Notes: a model not told the origin generated them from the letters alone. Shown: positions 27,236 through 36,447, counted from the first letter of the stretch. The stretch is DNA of 57,347 nt from Gemmatimonadetes bacterium 2013_60CM_65_52 (GCA_002215645.1 NGFI01000009.1:1-57347), one strand, 5' to 3'. Translations and numbers: made by a program.

Positions 27236-28146
27236 TGCGTCGGACTTCCAATCGAGTGCTGCGGTGTTTTACGGGTGCGCTGCTGCTCGCAGCATGCAGC
27301 AAGGCGGACACTCCAGATGCCTATGGAAATTTCGAGGCGAATGAGGTCGTCGTCTCGTCACAGGCAGCCGGACAATTGCAGTCATTCACCGCCACCGAGG
27401 GCGCGACACTGGCTGCGGGAGCGACCGTGGCCGTCGTGGACACCACACAGCTCGCACTCGAGCGCGCTCAGACAGTCGCTCAGCGGGGTGCCACGGAGGC
27501 TCGCGCCGCGGCGGCCGGCGGTCAGGTTGGTGTTTACGCGGCCCAGCTCACCGTTTCACGCAGAAATCTCGAGCGCACACGCCGGCTCATCGATCAAAAG
27601 GCCGCCACGGCGCAACAACTCGATCAGGCGGAGCGCGATTACCAGACACTCGTGGCGCAGATTGCCGAGGCCCGGGCACAACAGGCAAGTGTGATGCGAG
27701 AGGTCGCGTCGTCCACGGCCCACATCGAGCAGGTTCGGGATCGCATCGCAAAGAGTCGCGTCGTCAATCCCACTGGCGGAACCGTCCTCGCGACGTACGT
27801 GAAGGCCGGCGAGGTCGTGCAGCCCGCCCAGCCGCTCTATCGGATTGCGAAGCTCGACACGCTGACGCTTCGCGCGTACGTGACCGAGCAGCAACTGGGC
27901 TCGCTGAAGCTCGGTCAGCGCATTCAGGTGCACGCCGACCGCGGCGATGGCACGCTGGCGACGTTTCCGGGTGTCGTCGCATGGGTGTCCTCGAAAGCCG
28001 AGTTTACGCCGACACCCGTGCAGACGCGCGACGAGCGTGCGTCGCTCGTGTACGCGGTCAAGATCAGCGTCCCGAACACCGGCGCCGTGCTGAAGATCGG
28101 CATGCCGGGAGATCTGCGTCTCGCGCCGGTCACCAAGGGCACGTGA
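27235..28146 (+). CDS. HlyD-family periplasmic adaptor lipoprotein (YbhG-like)
   Basis: The 303-aa membrane fusion protein starts with a lipoprotein signal ending in LLLAAC. Next come a biotinyl-lipoyl-like half (NEVVVSSQAAGQLQSF), a coiled-coil hairpin (about 75-170), the second lipoyl half (VVNPTGGTVLATYVKAGEVV) and a beta-barrel domain. It links the inner-membrane ABC pump to the TolC protein. The ATG at 27235 fits the lipobox; longer frames are artefacts of the TolC gene. The stop overlaps the ATPase start as GTGA. Confidence 0.9.
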   Translation: MRRTSNRVLRCFTGALLLAACSKADTPDAYGNFEANEVVVSSQAAGQLQSFTATEGATLAAGATVAVVDTTQLALERAQTVAQRGATEARAAAAGGQVGVYAAQLTVSRRNLERTRRLIDQKAATAQQLDQAERDYQTLVAQIAEARAQQASVMREVASSTAHIEQVRDRIAKSRVVNPTGGTVLATYVKAGEVVQPAQPLYRIAKLDTLTLRAYVTEQQLGSLKLGQRIQVHADRGDGTLATFPGVVAWVSSKAEFTPTPVQTRDERASLVYAVKISVPNTGAVLKIGMPGDLRLAPVTKGT

Positions 28147-29075
28147 CGAACGTCATCGAGGTCCATGAGCTGACGAAGCGTTTCGGTAGCGTCACCGCTC
28201 TCGATGGCGTGTCGTTCGACGTCGCACCCGGTGAAGTCTTCGGGCTCGTCGGTCCGGACGGTGCCGGCAAGACGACGCTGTTCCGTATTCTCACATCGCT
28301 GCTTCTCCCCGACGGCGGGCAGGCCACGGTGCTCGGCTGCAACGTCGTGAAGGATCACTGGGCAATCCGTGCGCGCGTCGGCTACATGCCGGGCAGCTTC
28401 TCGCTCTACCCCGATCTCAGTGTGGCCGAGAATCTCGAGTTCTTCGCGGCGGTGTTCGGCACCACGGTGAAGGAGGGATACGAGCTCATTGCACCCGTGT
28501 ATCGCCAGCTCGAGCCGTTTCGCGACCGGCGCGCCGACGCGCTTTCCGGCGGCATGAAGCAGAAGCTGGCGCTGTCCTGCGCACTCGTGCACCGCCCCGA
28601 GCTGCTCTTTCTCGACGAGCCCACCACGGGCGTCGATGCGGTCTCGCGCCGGGAATTCTGGGACCACCTCGCGGTGCTCAAGTCGTCGGGACTTCCGATC
28701 CTCGTCTCCACGCCCTACATGGACGAGGCCCTCCGCTGCGATCGCATCGCACTGATTCACGACGGCCGGCTGCTCGGCGTGGACACGCCGGCCGCCATCG
28801 GCAAGCGGTTCACTCGTCCGCTCGTTCGTATTGCGGGTAGCGATCGCTACGGGATGTTGTGTGCGCTCCGCGAGCACGAGCATACCGCGTCGGTCAATCT
28901 CTTTGGCGATTCGCTCCACTACACGGATTCGCGGCCCGATCTTTCCGGCGATGAGATCGCGCGCGACGTGACATCGTTTCTCGATGGCCGGGGATTCTCC
29001 GATGCGCGTGTCGAGCCCATTGAGCCCGGCATCGAAGACAGTTTCATGTCACTCATGGCGAGCGAGGCGGCGTGA
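28143..29075 (+). CDS. ABC exporter ATPase, degenerate half (YbhF N-half-like)
   Basis: This 310-aa nucleotide-binding protein has Walker A GPDGAGKTT (37-45), the signature LSGGMKQ (134-140) and Walker B LLFLDE (154-159). The Q-loop reads YMPG with no Gln near 84, and the H-loop reads STPYMDE with Pro at 191 in place of His. The GPDGAGKTT form and the missing H-loop His match the N-terminal half of Escherichia coli YbhF as I recall it. It starts at GTG 28143, overlapping the adaptor stop, and probably pairs with the next ATPase. Confidence 0.9.
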   Translation: MTNVIEVHELTKRFGSVTALDGVSFDVAPGEVFGLVGPDGAGKTTLFRILTSLLLPDGGQATVLGCNVVKDHWAIRARVGYMPGSFSLYPDLSVAENLEFFAAVFGTTVKEGYELIAPVYRQLEPFRDRRADALSGGMKQKLALSCALVHRPELLFLDEPTTGVDAVSRREFWDHLAVLKSSGLPILVSTPYMDEALRCDRIALIHDGRLLGVDTPAAIGKRFTRPLVRIAGSDRYGMLCALREHEHTASVNLFGDSLHYTDSRPDLSGDEIARDVTSFLDGRGFSDARVEPIEPGIEDSFMSLMASEAA

Positions 29076-29833
29076 GCGCCGAGTCGGCGACGTCCGCGAT
29101 AGAGGCGCGCAACCTCACCCGCCGGTTCGGATCGTTCGTCGCGGTCGATCACATCACCTTCGACATTCGTGCCGGCGAAGTATTCGGCTTTCTCGGTGCC
29201 AATGGCGCCGGCAAGACGACCGCCATCAAGATGCTCATCGGCTTGCTGCCGCCGACCGAGGGCGAGGCGCACGTTGCCGGATTCGATGTGCGTACGCAAC
29301 GTCTGGAGGTTCGGCGCAACATCGGCTACATGAGCCAGCGCTTCAGCTTGTACCCGGATCTCACCGTTCGAGAGAACATCCGGCTCTACGGTGGCATCTA
29401 CGGCCTGACCGATTCGGAGATTCGAGAGCGGTCGTCGTCTCTTCTCGAGCGCCTCGGCCTTTCCGGTAGTGCGGGCGACCTCGTTGCGCGACTGCCGCTC
29501 GGATGGAAACAGAAGCTCGCTTTCTCCGTCGCCCTGTTGCACGAGCCGAAGATCGTGTTTCTCGACGAGCCCACCGGCGGTGTAGACCCGATCACGCGCC
29601 GCCAGTTCTGGGAAATGATCTACGCCGCGACGGCGCGCGGGACGACGGTGCTCGTGACCACTCATTACATGGACGAGGCCGAGTACTGTGGCCGGCTCTC
29701 GATCATGGTGGAAGGGCGCATCGCGGCGCTCGGCTCACCGGAAGAGCTCAAGAGACAATTTGGCGCCGCGTCGGTGGATGACGTGTTCGTGCAACTCGCG
29801 CGAACGACCTCGGAGCCGGGAACGGCCGCGTGA
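29072..29833 (+). CDS. ABC exporter ATPase, catalytic half (YbhF C-half-like)
   Basis: This 253-aa ATPase has Walker A GANGAGKTT (42-50), Q-loop Gln89, Walker B IVFLDE (161-166) and H-loop His198 in VTTHYMDEAEYC. The signature is LPLGWKQ, not LSGG. It therefore complements the previous ATPase, which has LSGG but lacks the Q- and H-loop residues. The GTG start overlaps the preceding stop, and the permease gene overlaps its end in the same way. Confidence 0.92.
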   Translation: MSAESATSAIEARNLTRRFGSFVAVDHITFDIRAGEVFGFLGANGAGKTTAIKMLIGLLPPTEGEAHVAGFDVRTQRLEVRRNIGYMSQRFSLYPDLTVRENIRLYGGIYGLTDSEIRERSSSLLERLGLSGSAGDLVARLPLGWKQKLAFSVALLHEPKIVFLDEPTGGVDPITRRQFWEMIYAATARGTTVLVTTHYMDEAEYCGRLSIMVEGRIAALGSPEELKRQFGAASVDDVFVQLARTTSEPGTAA

Positions 29834-30939
29834 ACAGCGCCGCCCTGTGGGCATTCATCGTCAAGGAGCTTCGCCACATCAGGCGCGACCGGCAGACGCT
29901 GACGATTCTGCTTTTCATGCCATTGGTGCAGGTCGTGCTCTTTGGCTTCGCGCTGCGCAGCGACGTCCGCAACGTTCGTATCGCCTTCGTGGAGCCGGCA
30001 CCGGATGCGGCGACCGTTGCATTGCGCAACCGATTCGCCGCAACCAACCGGTTTCGGGTCGTCGCGCGGGTGCGGCGCATGGACGACGTGGAACCGCTGT
30101 TCAGGCGCGGCGAGGCCGATGTAGCCATCGTCACCGAGCCGGATTTCGCATCGCATCTGTCGGCGGGCGACACCGCGCACGTGGCCGTGATCATCGATGC
30201 ATCGGATCCCAATACGGGAAGCGTGATCCGCAACTACGCGCAAGCCGTGCTTGCCGCCTACGAGGGGGACCTCACCGAGAACCGGGGCGCGACGAGGATC
30301 ATCACCGACGTACGGATGCGCTTCAATCCCACGCTCGAGAGTGTGAATCTGTTCGTGCCCGGATTGATTGCGCTCGTGCTGACACTGGTATCAGCGCTCA
30401 TGACGGCCATCTCGCTCTCGCGCGAAAAGGAGCGCGGCACACTCGAGGTGCTGCTCGTCTCGCCGCTGCGGCCCTGGCAAATCATCGTGGGGAAGGTGTT
30501 GCCGTACCTCGGGCTCGCGTTCGCCAACGTCCTGACGGCGCTGTTGGCAGCGTGGCTCGTCTTTCACGTTCCGTTCCGCGGCAGCGTGCCGTTGCTGCTC
30601 GGCGAGAGCGTGCTGTACGCCCTCGCATCGCTCGCCCTTGGCGTGCTCATCGCGGCGCTGTCGTCGTCGCAGCGTGGCGCCATGATGGCTGCAATGCTCG
30701 CGACGATGCTGCCGAGCGCTCTCCTGTCCGGAATGATCTTTCCGATTGCGAGCATGCCCCGGTGGCTCTCGCCGTTCACGAACGTCGTTCCGGCGCGGTG
30801 GTTCATCGTCATCGCGCGGGGCATCATGCTCAAGGGTATCGGGCTTCCATACCTCTGGCGTGAGACGCTTGTGCTCATCGCGATGGCGTTGGTTCTCATC
30901 ACCGTCGCTGTGCGGTCCTTCAAGCCGAGATTGGCCTAG
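29830..30939 (+). CDS. ABC-2 type permease (YbhS-like)
   Basis: The 369-aa membrane protein has one N-terminal helix (about 20-42, LTILLFMPLVQVVLFGFAL), a large extracytoplasmic domain (about 45-175) and about five C-terminal helices. The loop SREKERGTLEVLLVSPLRPWQI is the coupling segment typical of ABC-2 permeases. It forms a heterodimer with the next protein by inference. The start is GTG 29830. Confidence 0.9.
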   Translation: MNSAALWAFIVKELRHIRRDRQTLTILLFMPLVQVVLFGFALRSDVRNVRIAFVEPAPDAATVALRNRFAATNRFRVVARVRRMDDVEPLFRRGEADVAIVTEPDFASHLSAGDTAHVAVIIDASDPNTGSVIRNYAQAVLAAYEGDLTENRGATRIITDVRMRFNPTLESVNLFVPGLIALVLTLVSALMTAISLSREKERGTLEVLLVSPLRPWQIIVGKVLPYLGLAFANVLTALLAAWLVFHVPFRGSVPLLLGESVLYALASLALGVLIAALSSSQRGAMMAAMLATMLPSALLSGMIFPIASMPRWLSPFTNVVPARWFIVIARGIMLKGIGLPYLWRETLVLIAMALVLITVAVRSFKPRLA

Positions 30940-32048
30940 TGCGCGCGCTTCGATTTCTGCTGGTGAAGGAGTTTCTTCAGATCGCCCGCGACAAGGTCAT
31001 GCTGCGGATGACCATCATCGCGCCCATCCTCCAGCTGCTCCTGCTCTCGAATGCCGCGACCTTCGAGGTAAAGAGCGCGCGATTGTACGTCGTCGATCGC
31101 GATCACACGACGATCTCGCGCGGTCTCAGCCAGCGGTTGCAGGCGGCCGGCCGCTTCGTGCTGGCCGATGCGTCACCCTCCGCGGCCCTCGCTGAGGAGG
31201 CGCTGCTGTCCAGGCGCGCGAGCCTGATCGTGAACATTCCTCCGGACTTCGAGCGGGACATCGTGCGTGACCATGCGGCCCGTGTGCAGCTGGTGTTGAA
31301 CGCAGAGGACGGTGCCACGGCGGGGGTGACGGAAGGCTACGCGATGCAGATCATCACGCGATACGCGGGCGAGCTCGGTGCGACAATCCACGCATCCTCG
31401 CCGACAGGCCCCGTCCTCGACGTGCGATCGCGTAATTGGTACAACGCCGATCTCCGATATCGCGACTACATGGTGCCGGGAATCCTCGTGCAGCTCGTCA
31501 CGGTGGTCGGCACGCTGCTCTGTGCAATGAACATCGTGCGCGAGAAGGAAGTGGGCACGCTGGATCAGCTCACCATCACTCCTCTTTCGCGGAGTGCCTT
31601 CATTGCGGCGAAGCTCATTCCCCTCTGGGTCATTGCCCTGTTCGAGCTGACCATCGGGTTGCTCGTGGCGCGCCTGGTGTTCGGCGTGCCGATGCGCGGC
31701 AGCCTTGTTCTCGTCTTTTTCGCTGCCAGCGTCTACCTCGTGGCGGCCCTGGGCCTTGGACTCTGGATCTCGACGTTGGTGAGCACGCAGCAACAGGCCA
31801 TGTTCGTCACGTTCTTCATCATCATGGTGTATCTGCTGATGAGCGGACTGTTCACGCCGGTGCGATCCATGCCGGATTGGGCGCAGTGGCTGGCAGAGAT
31901 CAATCCGGTCAAGCACTTCATCGGAATCATGCGGGCGGTGATGCTCAAGGGAGCGACGATCGTAGAGGTGATGAAGCCTCTGCTTGCGCTGGCTGCCTTT
32001 GGCACCGTGGTCTTGTCGCTCGCCGTACGGCAGCACGGGCGGCAATGA
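30939..32048 (+). CDS. ABC-2 type permease (YbhR-like)
   Basis: This 369-aa paralogue of the preceding permease has the same layout: an N-terminal helix, a periplasmic domain, the coupling loop VREKEVGTLDQLTITPLSRSAF and five C-terminal helices. The start GTG shares a base with the upstream TAG (TAGTG). It is the last gene of the exporter operon. Cargo is not predictable; relatives export cationic drugs and other small molecules. Confidence 0.9.
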   Translation: MRALRFLLVKEFLQIARDKVMLRMTIIAPILQLLLLSNAATFEVKSARLYVVDRDHTTISRGLSQRLQAAGRFVLADASPSAALAEEALLSRRASLIVNIPPDFERDIVRDHAARVQLVLNAEDGATAGVTEGYAMQIITRYAGELGATIHASSPTGPVLDVRSRNWYNADLRYRDYMVPGILVQLVTVVGTLLCAMNIVREKEVGTLDQLTITPLSRSAFIAAKLIPLWVIALFELTIGLLVARLVFGVPMRGSLVLVFFAASVYLVAALGLGLWISTLVSTQQQAMFVTFFIIMVYLLMSGLFTPVRSMPDWAQWLAEINPVKHFIGIMRAVMLKGATIVEVMKPLLALAAFGTVVLSLAVRQHGRQ

Positions 32049-32096
32049 GCACCTGGTGAAGGTTCTACGGTTGCAGAGAACAGGTGAGAACCGGAG

Positions 32097-32193
32097 CCAC
32101 AGAGAGCACAGAGAACAAGAACGAAGAGAAAGAAAACGTGGAGAAGCACTCTGTGCTCTCTGTGCTCTCTGTGCTCTCTGTGTTCTCTGTGGT
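32097..32193. repeat. CACAGAG-type inverted and tandem repeat
   Basis: Five tandem 9-bp units of CTCTGTG plus two variable bases occupy 32149-32193. A left arm, CCACAGAGAGCACAGAGAACA at 32097-32117, is nearly complementary to the right end, allowing a stem of about 20 bp over a purine-rich loop. It lies in the 181-bp gap between the exporter operon and the TonB receptor. I see no other gene there. Confidence 0.8.
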
Positions 32194-32229
32194 TTATTGG
32201 CTGTTCACGCAAGCCGCTACTATTGTGTG

Positions 32230-34317
32230 ATGCGTACTCGCTTCACGCTGACGACACTGCTGTTGTGCGCGCCTTGCACGCTCGCCGCCCAGGACAGCGC
32301 GCGGGCATCGCTGCCCGCCATTCGTGTCACGGCCACGCGCGAGGGACCGCGTTCGATCATCGAGCTTCCATTCGCGATTTCACGCGTGAGGCCCGACTCC
32401 CTCGCCGCGCTTCGGCGAGCCGGAGTCGATGAATTGTTGTTCGCCATTCCCGGCCTGGCACTCGCCAATCGACAGAATCCCGCCCAGGATCCACGCGTCA
32501 GCATTCGCGGCTTCGGGGCGAGATCCGCATTCGGCGTGCGCGGCGTTCGCGTCCTTCAGGATGGCATTCCCGTGACGCTTCCCGACGGACAGACACCCGT
32601 CGACGTTGTGGATGTGGAAGGGGCCGACCGAGTGGAGGTGACGCGCGGCAGTGCGTCGTCGCTCTACGGCAATGCGGCCGGTGGCGTCATCGACCTCAGG
32701 TCGAAGCCGCCAGCAGCGGCCTTTGCGCCATATGGACGAATCGTGAGCGGCGCCGCGACTCCGACCGTCGCCGCGACAGGCGTCAGCGACGTCGTCAACG
32801 GGATCGGCGTCACGTCGTCACTCAATCGGATCACCGGCAGCGGATATCGCGAATACTCCGCGCAGCGCGCGACGCGCGCGGCCGCGCGCGCTCTCTTCGG
32901 TGATGGTGACTCGGATGATGCGCGCTCAGTTGCGCTGTCGGCCCGGCTTACCGCCGTGGACCGCGCGGAGAGTCCCGGCGCTCTCACGCGCGCACAGATG
33001 GATGCCGATCCGCGTCAAGCAGATCCACTCTCAGTCCGCAAGGGCGCGCGCAAGACAGTGCATCAGGGTGATCTCTCGCTGGCGCTGTCGCGGCCAATGG
33101 GCGACGTCATCGACGTCGACGCGAGCCTGGTTGGAAGTGTACGCACGCTCGAGAATCCGCTCACGCAGGCGATCGTGGACCTCAAGCGCTCCAGTGGCGG
33201 AGCGTCGCTGCACGCGAGCGCACGTCCGATCGTCGCCGGACACATGCTCCGCATCACCGCGGGCACAGACGCGCAATGGCTGAATGACGACCGGCAGGAA
33301 TACGACAACTGCATCGGCACCACCTGCGCCGGATTCCAGACGGAACGGGGCGCACAACGGAAGAATCAGCGTGAGCTGGTGGGCTCTCTCGGGCCGTTTG
33401 TGCGGGCGGAATTCGCCATCGCCGATGGACTGCTCGCGTCGGCCGGTGTGCGCCACGATCGGGTGAATTTCCGCGTTCACGACCGACTCATCACGCCGAC
33501 CAACCCTGACGACTCAGGCGAGCGAGACCTGGCGGCTGTGAGCCCCTCGTTCGGAATCGTGTGGCGTCTCTCGCCGCTCGCGTCGCTGTACGCGAACGTC
33601 TCGTCCAGCTTCGAGACGCCGACCACGACGGAGCTTGGCAACAACGAGGACGGCTCGGCGGGGATCAACACCAATCTCCAGCCGCAGACCACGGTAACGG
33701 TCGAGATGGGGACGAAGGGCGTCCTGGCCGGAACGGGTGTCAGGTGGGACGCCGCCCTCTTCGACGCGCGTGCCCGGGACGAGCTCGTGCCGTTCGACAT
33801 CCCGAATGGCAATGGCAGACGCTTCTTTCGCAATGCGGGACGAACCGCGCGCCGCGGCGGCGAGCTCGCGCTCGATGGCGGTTCCGGCCCGTTCGCACTG
33901 CGCGCAGCGTACACGTATTCGCATTTCCGCTACGTCGGATACGCCGTCGGTGCGACGTCCTTTGCCGGACGCCGCATTCCCGGAGTGCCCGAGCACGCGT
34001 TGATGACGACCGCCGCCGTTCACGTCGCGCGAGCGACCCTCTCCGCGACCGCGGACGTCGCCAGCCCTCTCGATGTGGACGACGCCAACAGTGCACAGGC
34101 GCCGGGACGCGCGGTGTTCGGCGTCGCTGTGAGCCGTGAGGTCGTCCTTGCCGGTGCGCGGCTCGCCCCCATGGTGGCGGTGCAGAACGTTGGAGGCGCG
34201 CGCTACGCGAGCAGCGTCAGCGTGAATGCCACTGGAGGAAAGTTCTACGAGCCCGCCCCCGGGCGCGTCCTGCTCGTGCGCTTCGTCCTGGCGCGCGATG
34301 GCGCCGGAGGGCCCTGA
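32230..34317 (+). CDS. TonB-dependent outer membrane receptor
   Basis: The 695-aa protein has a signal peptide (cleavage near TLAA-Q), a TonB-box-like IRVTATR, a plug domain (about 40-155) with VSIRGFGARSAFGVRGVRVLQDGIP and RVEVTRGSASSLYGNAAGGVI, and a beta-barrel to the end. A Cys pair in NCIGTTC probably forms a disulfide in an outer loop. It resembles FecA/siderophore-type receptors, but the ligand is unknown. I used the ATG at 32230, since longer frames run through the upstream repeat. Confidence 0.9.
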   Translation: MRTRFTLTTLLLCAPCTLAAQDSARASLPAIRVTATREGPRSIIELPFAISRVRPDSLAALRRAGVDELLFAIPGLALANRQNPAQDPRVSIRGFGARSAFGVRGVRVLQDGIPVTLPDGQTPVDVVDVEGADRVEVTRGSASSLYGNAAGGVIDLRSKPPAAAFAPYGRIVSGAATPTVAATGVSDVVNGIGVTSSLNRITGSGYREYSAQRATRAAARALFGDGDSDDARSVALSARLTAVDRAESPGALTRAQMDADPRQADPLSVRKGARKTVHQGDLSLALSRPMGDVIDVDASLVGSVRTLENPLTQAIVDLKRSSGGASLHASARPIVAGHMLRITAGTDAQWLNDDRQEYDNCIGTTCAGFQTERGAQRKNQRELVGSLGPFVRAEFAIADGLLASAGVRHDRVNFRVHDRLITPTNPDDSGERDLAAVSPSFGIVWRLSPLASLYANVSSSFETPTTTELGNNEDGSAGINTNLQPQTTVTVEMGTKGVLAGTGVRWDAALFDARARDELVPFDIPNGNGRRFFRNAGRTARRGGELALDGGSGPFALRAAYTYSHFRYVGYAVGATSFAGRRIPGVPEHALMTTAAVHVARATLSATADVASPLDVDDANSAQAPGRAVFGVAVSREVVLAGARLAPMVAVQNVGGARYASSVSVNATGGKFYEPAPGRVLLVRFVLARDGAGGP

Positions 34318-34319
34318 GG

Positions 34320-34335
34320 CGACACCCGGGTGTCG
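34320..34335 (+). terminator. palindromic hairpin after the TonB receptor gene
   Basis: CGACACCCGGGTGTCG is a perfect 16-bp palindrome 3 nt after the stop codon, able to form a 6-bp stem with a CCGG loop. No T-run follows, so termination is uncertain. Confidence 0.35.
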
Positions 34336-34397
34336 GAATTGGCGCAGGCGGAGTCCTCAGGATAGCATCCGCAGAGCGGCTTCACCCCACCGGTCCT

Positions 34398-35816
34398 ATG
34401 CGACGTACGTCGCTGATCCTGTCCCTCGCGATTCCCGCGCTCATGGCGTGCCGCACAGGTGCGCCGGTTCCCTCCGCCGAAGAGATCGTCGAGGGACATG
34501 CGCCTGGGATCGTTCCCGACACGGTGGACGATTCTGCCACCATGAACTTGCGCGCCGCGCGCTGGGCGCTTCGCCGTCCGGCTTCGGCAACACGCGAGTT
34601 CTGGGAAGACATCTCGGTGCTCGATCTACCCGGTGCCGAGCGGTCGGCGCGCAGCGTGGAGGAGCGTACGTTCGCGTACGGGCTCCGCACGTTGATGGCG
34701 AGCGACCCGGATGCGTCCGCCGTCGTGTTTCGTGCGCTGGCGCACGGCGCGAGGGACAACATCGTCCGGATGCGCGCGCGCGTCGGACTCACCGTCGCTC
34801 TCTCCTGGCGGTCCGACTGGCCCGCAATCGCCGCCATCGGCGTCGATCCCGACACGATCGACATCGGCGATGTTCTCGCACAGCAGGCCGCGGTGGAACG
34901 CTGGGCACACGCGCTCTCGAGTCTCCCCCCGCCGGTCATCGAAGTACCGGACTATCCCACGACCATTCGCCTGCGCCGTAGCGCCTTCGGCACGCCGGTC
35001 ATCACCGTTCGCGTGAATGGCCACGAGCATGAATTCTGGCTCGACACGGGCGCAAGCCTCACCCTGGTGTCCGCCTCGGTCGCGAAGGACGCCGACCTGA
35101 AGCTCGCGGCACTCGACACGCTGGCACTCGGAGTCGTCGGAGGACACATCCCGGCACGCGCGGTACTCATTGACTCGCTCGCCGTGGGGCCCGTCATTGC
35201 TCGAGGCATCAGTGCCGCGCTTGTGAGTCCGGGTACGCTTCGGCTCGACCATCGGGTGGTGAACGGGGTCACGGAATCCGTCTCGATCGATGGCGTCATC
35301 GGCACGGACGTCCTCCGCGCGCTCGACCTCGTGCTCGACGCAGCGGCCGGCACGCTGACCATTCGAAAGCCAAGGCCGAATCCACTGGCGGCTCGCAATC
35401 TCTACTGGATCGGGTATCCCGTCGTGCGTCTCGTCGCACAGGACGGGACACCGCTCATTCTCGGCCTCGATACGGGGGCGGAGGGGACGTACGTCACCCC
35501 GTCGCTGCTTCGCAAGCTTCCCCGCACGTCGGTTGCAATGCGGCGCGCGGTGATCGGTGGCCTCGGCTCCGAGGTGCAGCGCACATCGTGGATTGCCCGC
35601 GAAGTCGCGCTCAGCGATGGCGACTACGCGTTGACGCTGCGGAACATTCCCATTACCTCGGACCGCCGCTGGACCTTCATCACCTTCGACGGCGTCATCG
35701 GGAGCGACGTCGCCTTGCATTCGCGGATGCATCTGGATTTCGTCAACGGCATCTTCGACGTCCGCCGCAGCGGCATCGACGTGGAGCCCGTCGACATCAC
35801 CGTAAAGCATCAGTGA
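34398..35816 (+). CDS. lipoprotein with two retropepsin-like aspartyl protease domains
   Basis: The 472-aa protein starts with a lipoprotein signal ending in ALMAC. After a helical region of about 150 residues come two retropepsin-like halves. The first has WLDTGASLT (Asp216) followed by GVIGTDVL; the second has LGLDTGAEGT (Asp358) followed by GVIGSDVA. Each half has the DTG triplet and the hydrophobic-G motif of aspartic proteases, so one chain could form a complete two-aspartate active site. Location in the periplasm or on the outer membrane is inferred. It lies 80 bp after the TonB receptor gene. Confidence 0.8.
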   Translation: MRRTSLILSLAIPALMACRTGAPVPSAEEIVEGHAPGIVPDTVDDSATMNLRAARWALRRPASATREFWEDISVLDLPGAERSARSVEERTFAYGLRTLMASDPDASAVVFRALAHGARDNIVRMRARVGLTVALSWRSDWPAIAAIGVDPDTIDIGDVLAQQAAVERWAHALSSLPPPVIEVPDYPTTIRLRRSAFGTPVITVRVNGHEHEFWLDTGASLTLVSASVAKDADLKLAALDTLALGVVGGHIPARAVLIDSLAVGPVIARGISAALVSPGTLRLDHRVVNGVTESVSIDGVIGTDVLRALDLVLDAAAGTLTIRKPRPNPLAARNLYWIGYPVVRLVAQDGTPLILGLDTGAEGTYVTPSLLRKLPRTSVAMRRAVIGGLGSEVQRTSWIAREVALSDGDYALTLRNIPITSDRRWTFITFDGVIGSDVALHSRMHLDFVNGIFDVRRSGIDVEPVDITVKHQ

Positions 35817-35850
35817 GGAGAATGCCCCAGCGATCGCGCCGCGCAACGGA

Positions 35851-36447
35851 ATGAGCGGGTTCTTTTCCCATTTCGCCGAGCAGTATGGCTATGCCGGTGT
35901 TGCGCTGTTCGTCACGCTCGAGGGGTTCGGGATTCCCTTGCCGGGAGAAACCGCCGTAGTGACCGCGGCGGCGTTCGCGGCGACGGGCTCGCTCAGCCTG
36001 CCCGGTGTCGTCATCGCGGCAAGCATCGGCGCGGTGTTGGGGGGCTCCGGCGGCTACTGGATCGGCCGCATCGGGGGACGCGAGCTGCTGGTGCGACACG
36101 GCGATTTCTTTCGTCTCACGCCCGAGCGGCTCCATCGCACCGAGGTGTACTTCGCGCGCCATGGTGCCTCGACGGTGTTCTTCGCCCGATTCGTCGCCCT
36201 GCTTCGCATCTTCGGCTGCCTCTTTGCGGGTGTCGCGGAAATGCCGTTTGTCTCATTCAGCCTGGTCAACCTCGCCGGCGGTGTACTCTGGGCCGCCACG
36301 TTCAGCGCGCTGGGCTATCTCTTCGGCAGAAACCTGCCGCTCCTGGACGCCTACATCGGCAGATTCAGTCTTCTCGTCTCGCTCATCGTCGTGATCGCCA
36401 TCGCGGCATACTTGATCAGGCGGAGACGAGCCGTACCATCTTCTTGA
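35851..36447 (+). CDS. DedA/SNARE-associated family membrane protein
   Basis: The 198-aa integral membrane protein has the DedA pattern: the re-entrant loop GFGIPLPGETAVVTAAAF (about 26-43), GGYWIGRIGG, FFARFVALLRIFGCLFAG and several membrane helices to the C-terminus, ending in a basic tail (RRRRAVPSS). DedA proteins are linked to lipid (undecaprenyl phosphate or phosphatidylethanolamine) flipping and membrane homeostasis. It starts 34 bp after the protease gene and overlaps the convergent DinB gene by 32 bp. Confidence 0.9.
   Translation: MSGFFSHFAEQYGYAGVALFVTLEGFGIPLPGETAVVTAAAFAATGSLSLPGVVIAASIGAVLGGSGGYWIGRIGGRELLVRHGDFFRLTPERLHRTEVYFARHGASTVFFARFVALLRIFGCLFAGVAEMPFVSFSLVNLAGGVLWAATFSALGYLFGRNLPLLDAYIGRFSLLVSLIVVIAIAAYLIRRRRAVPSS

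Noticed and set aside
32149-32193. CRISPR-like array
   Set aside because: Units are 9 bp and contiguous with no spacers, and no cas genes are present.
31733-32212. Minus-strand frame starting with a repeated His-Arg-Glu peptide
   Set aside because: It is the translation of the CTCTGTG tandem repeat running into the ABC permease antisense; repeated HRE units are an artefact.
31984-32229. N-terminal extension of the TonB receptor (repeated Cys-Ala-Leu)
   Set aside because: It translates the same DNA repeat; the ATG at 32230 gives a proper signal peptide.
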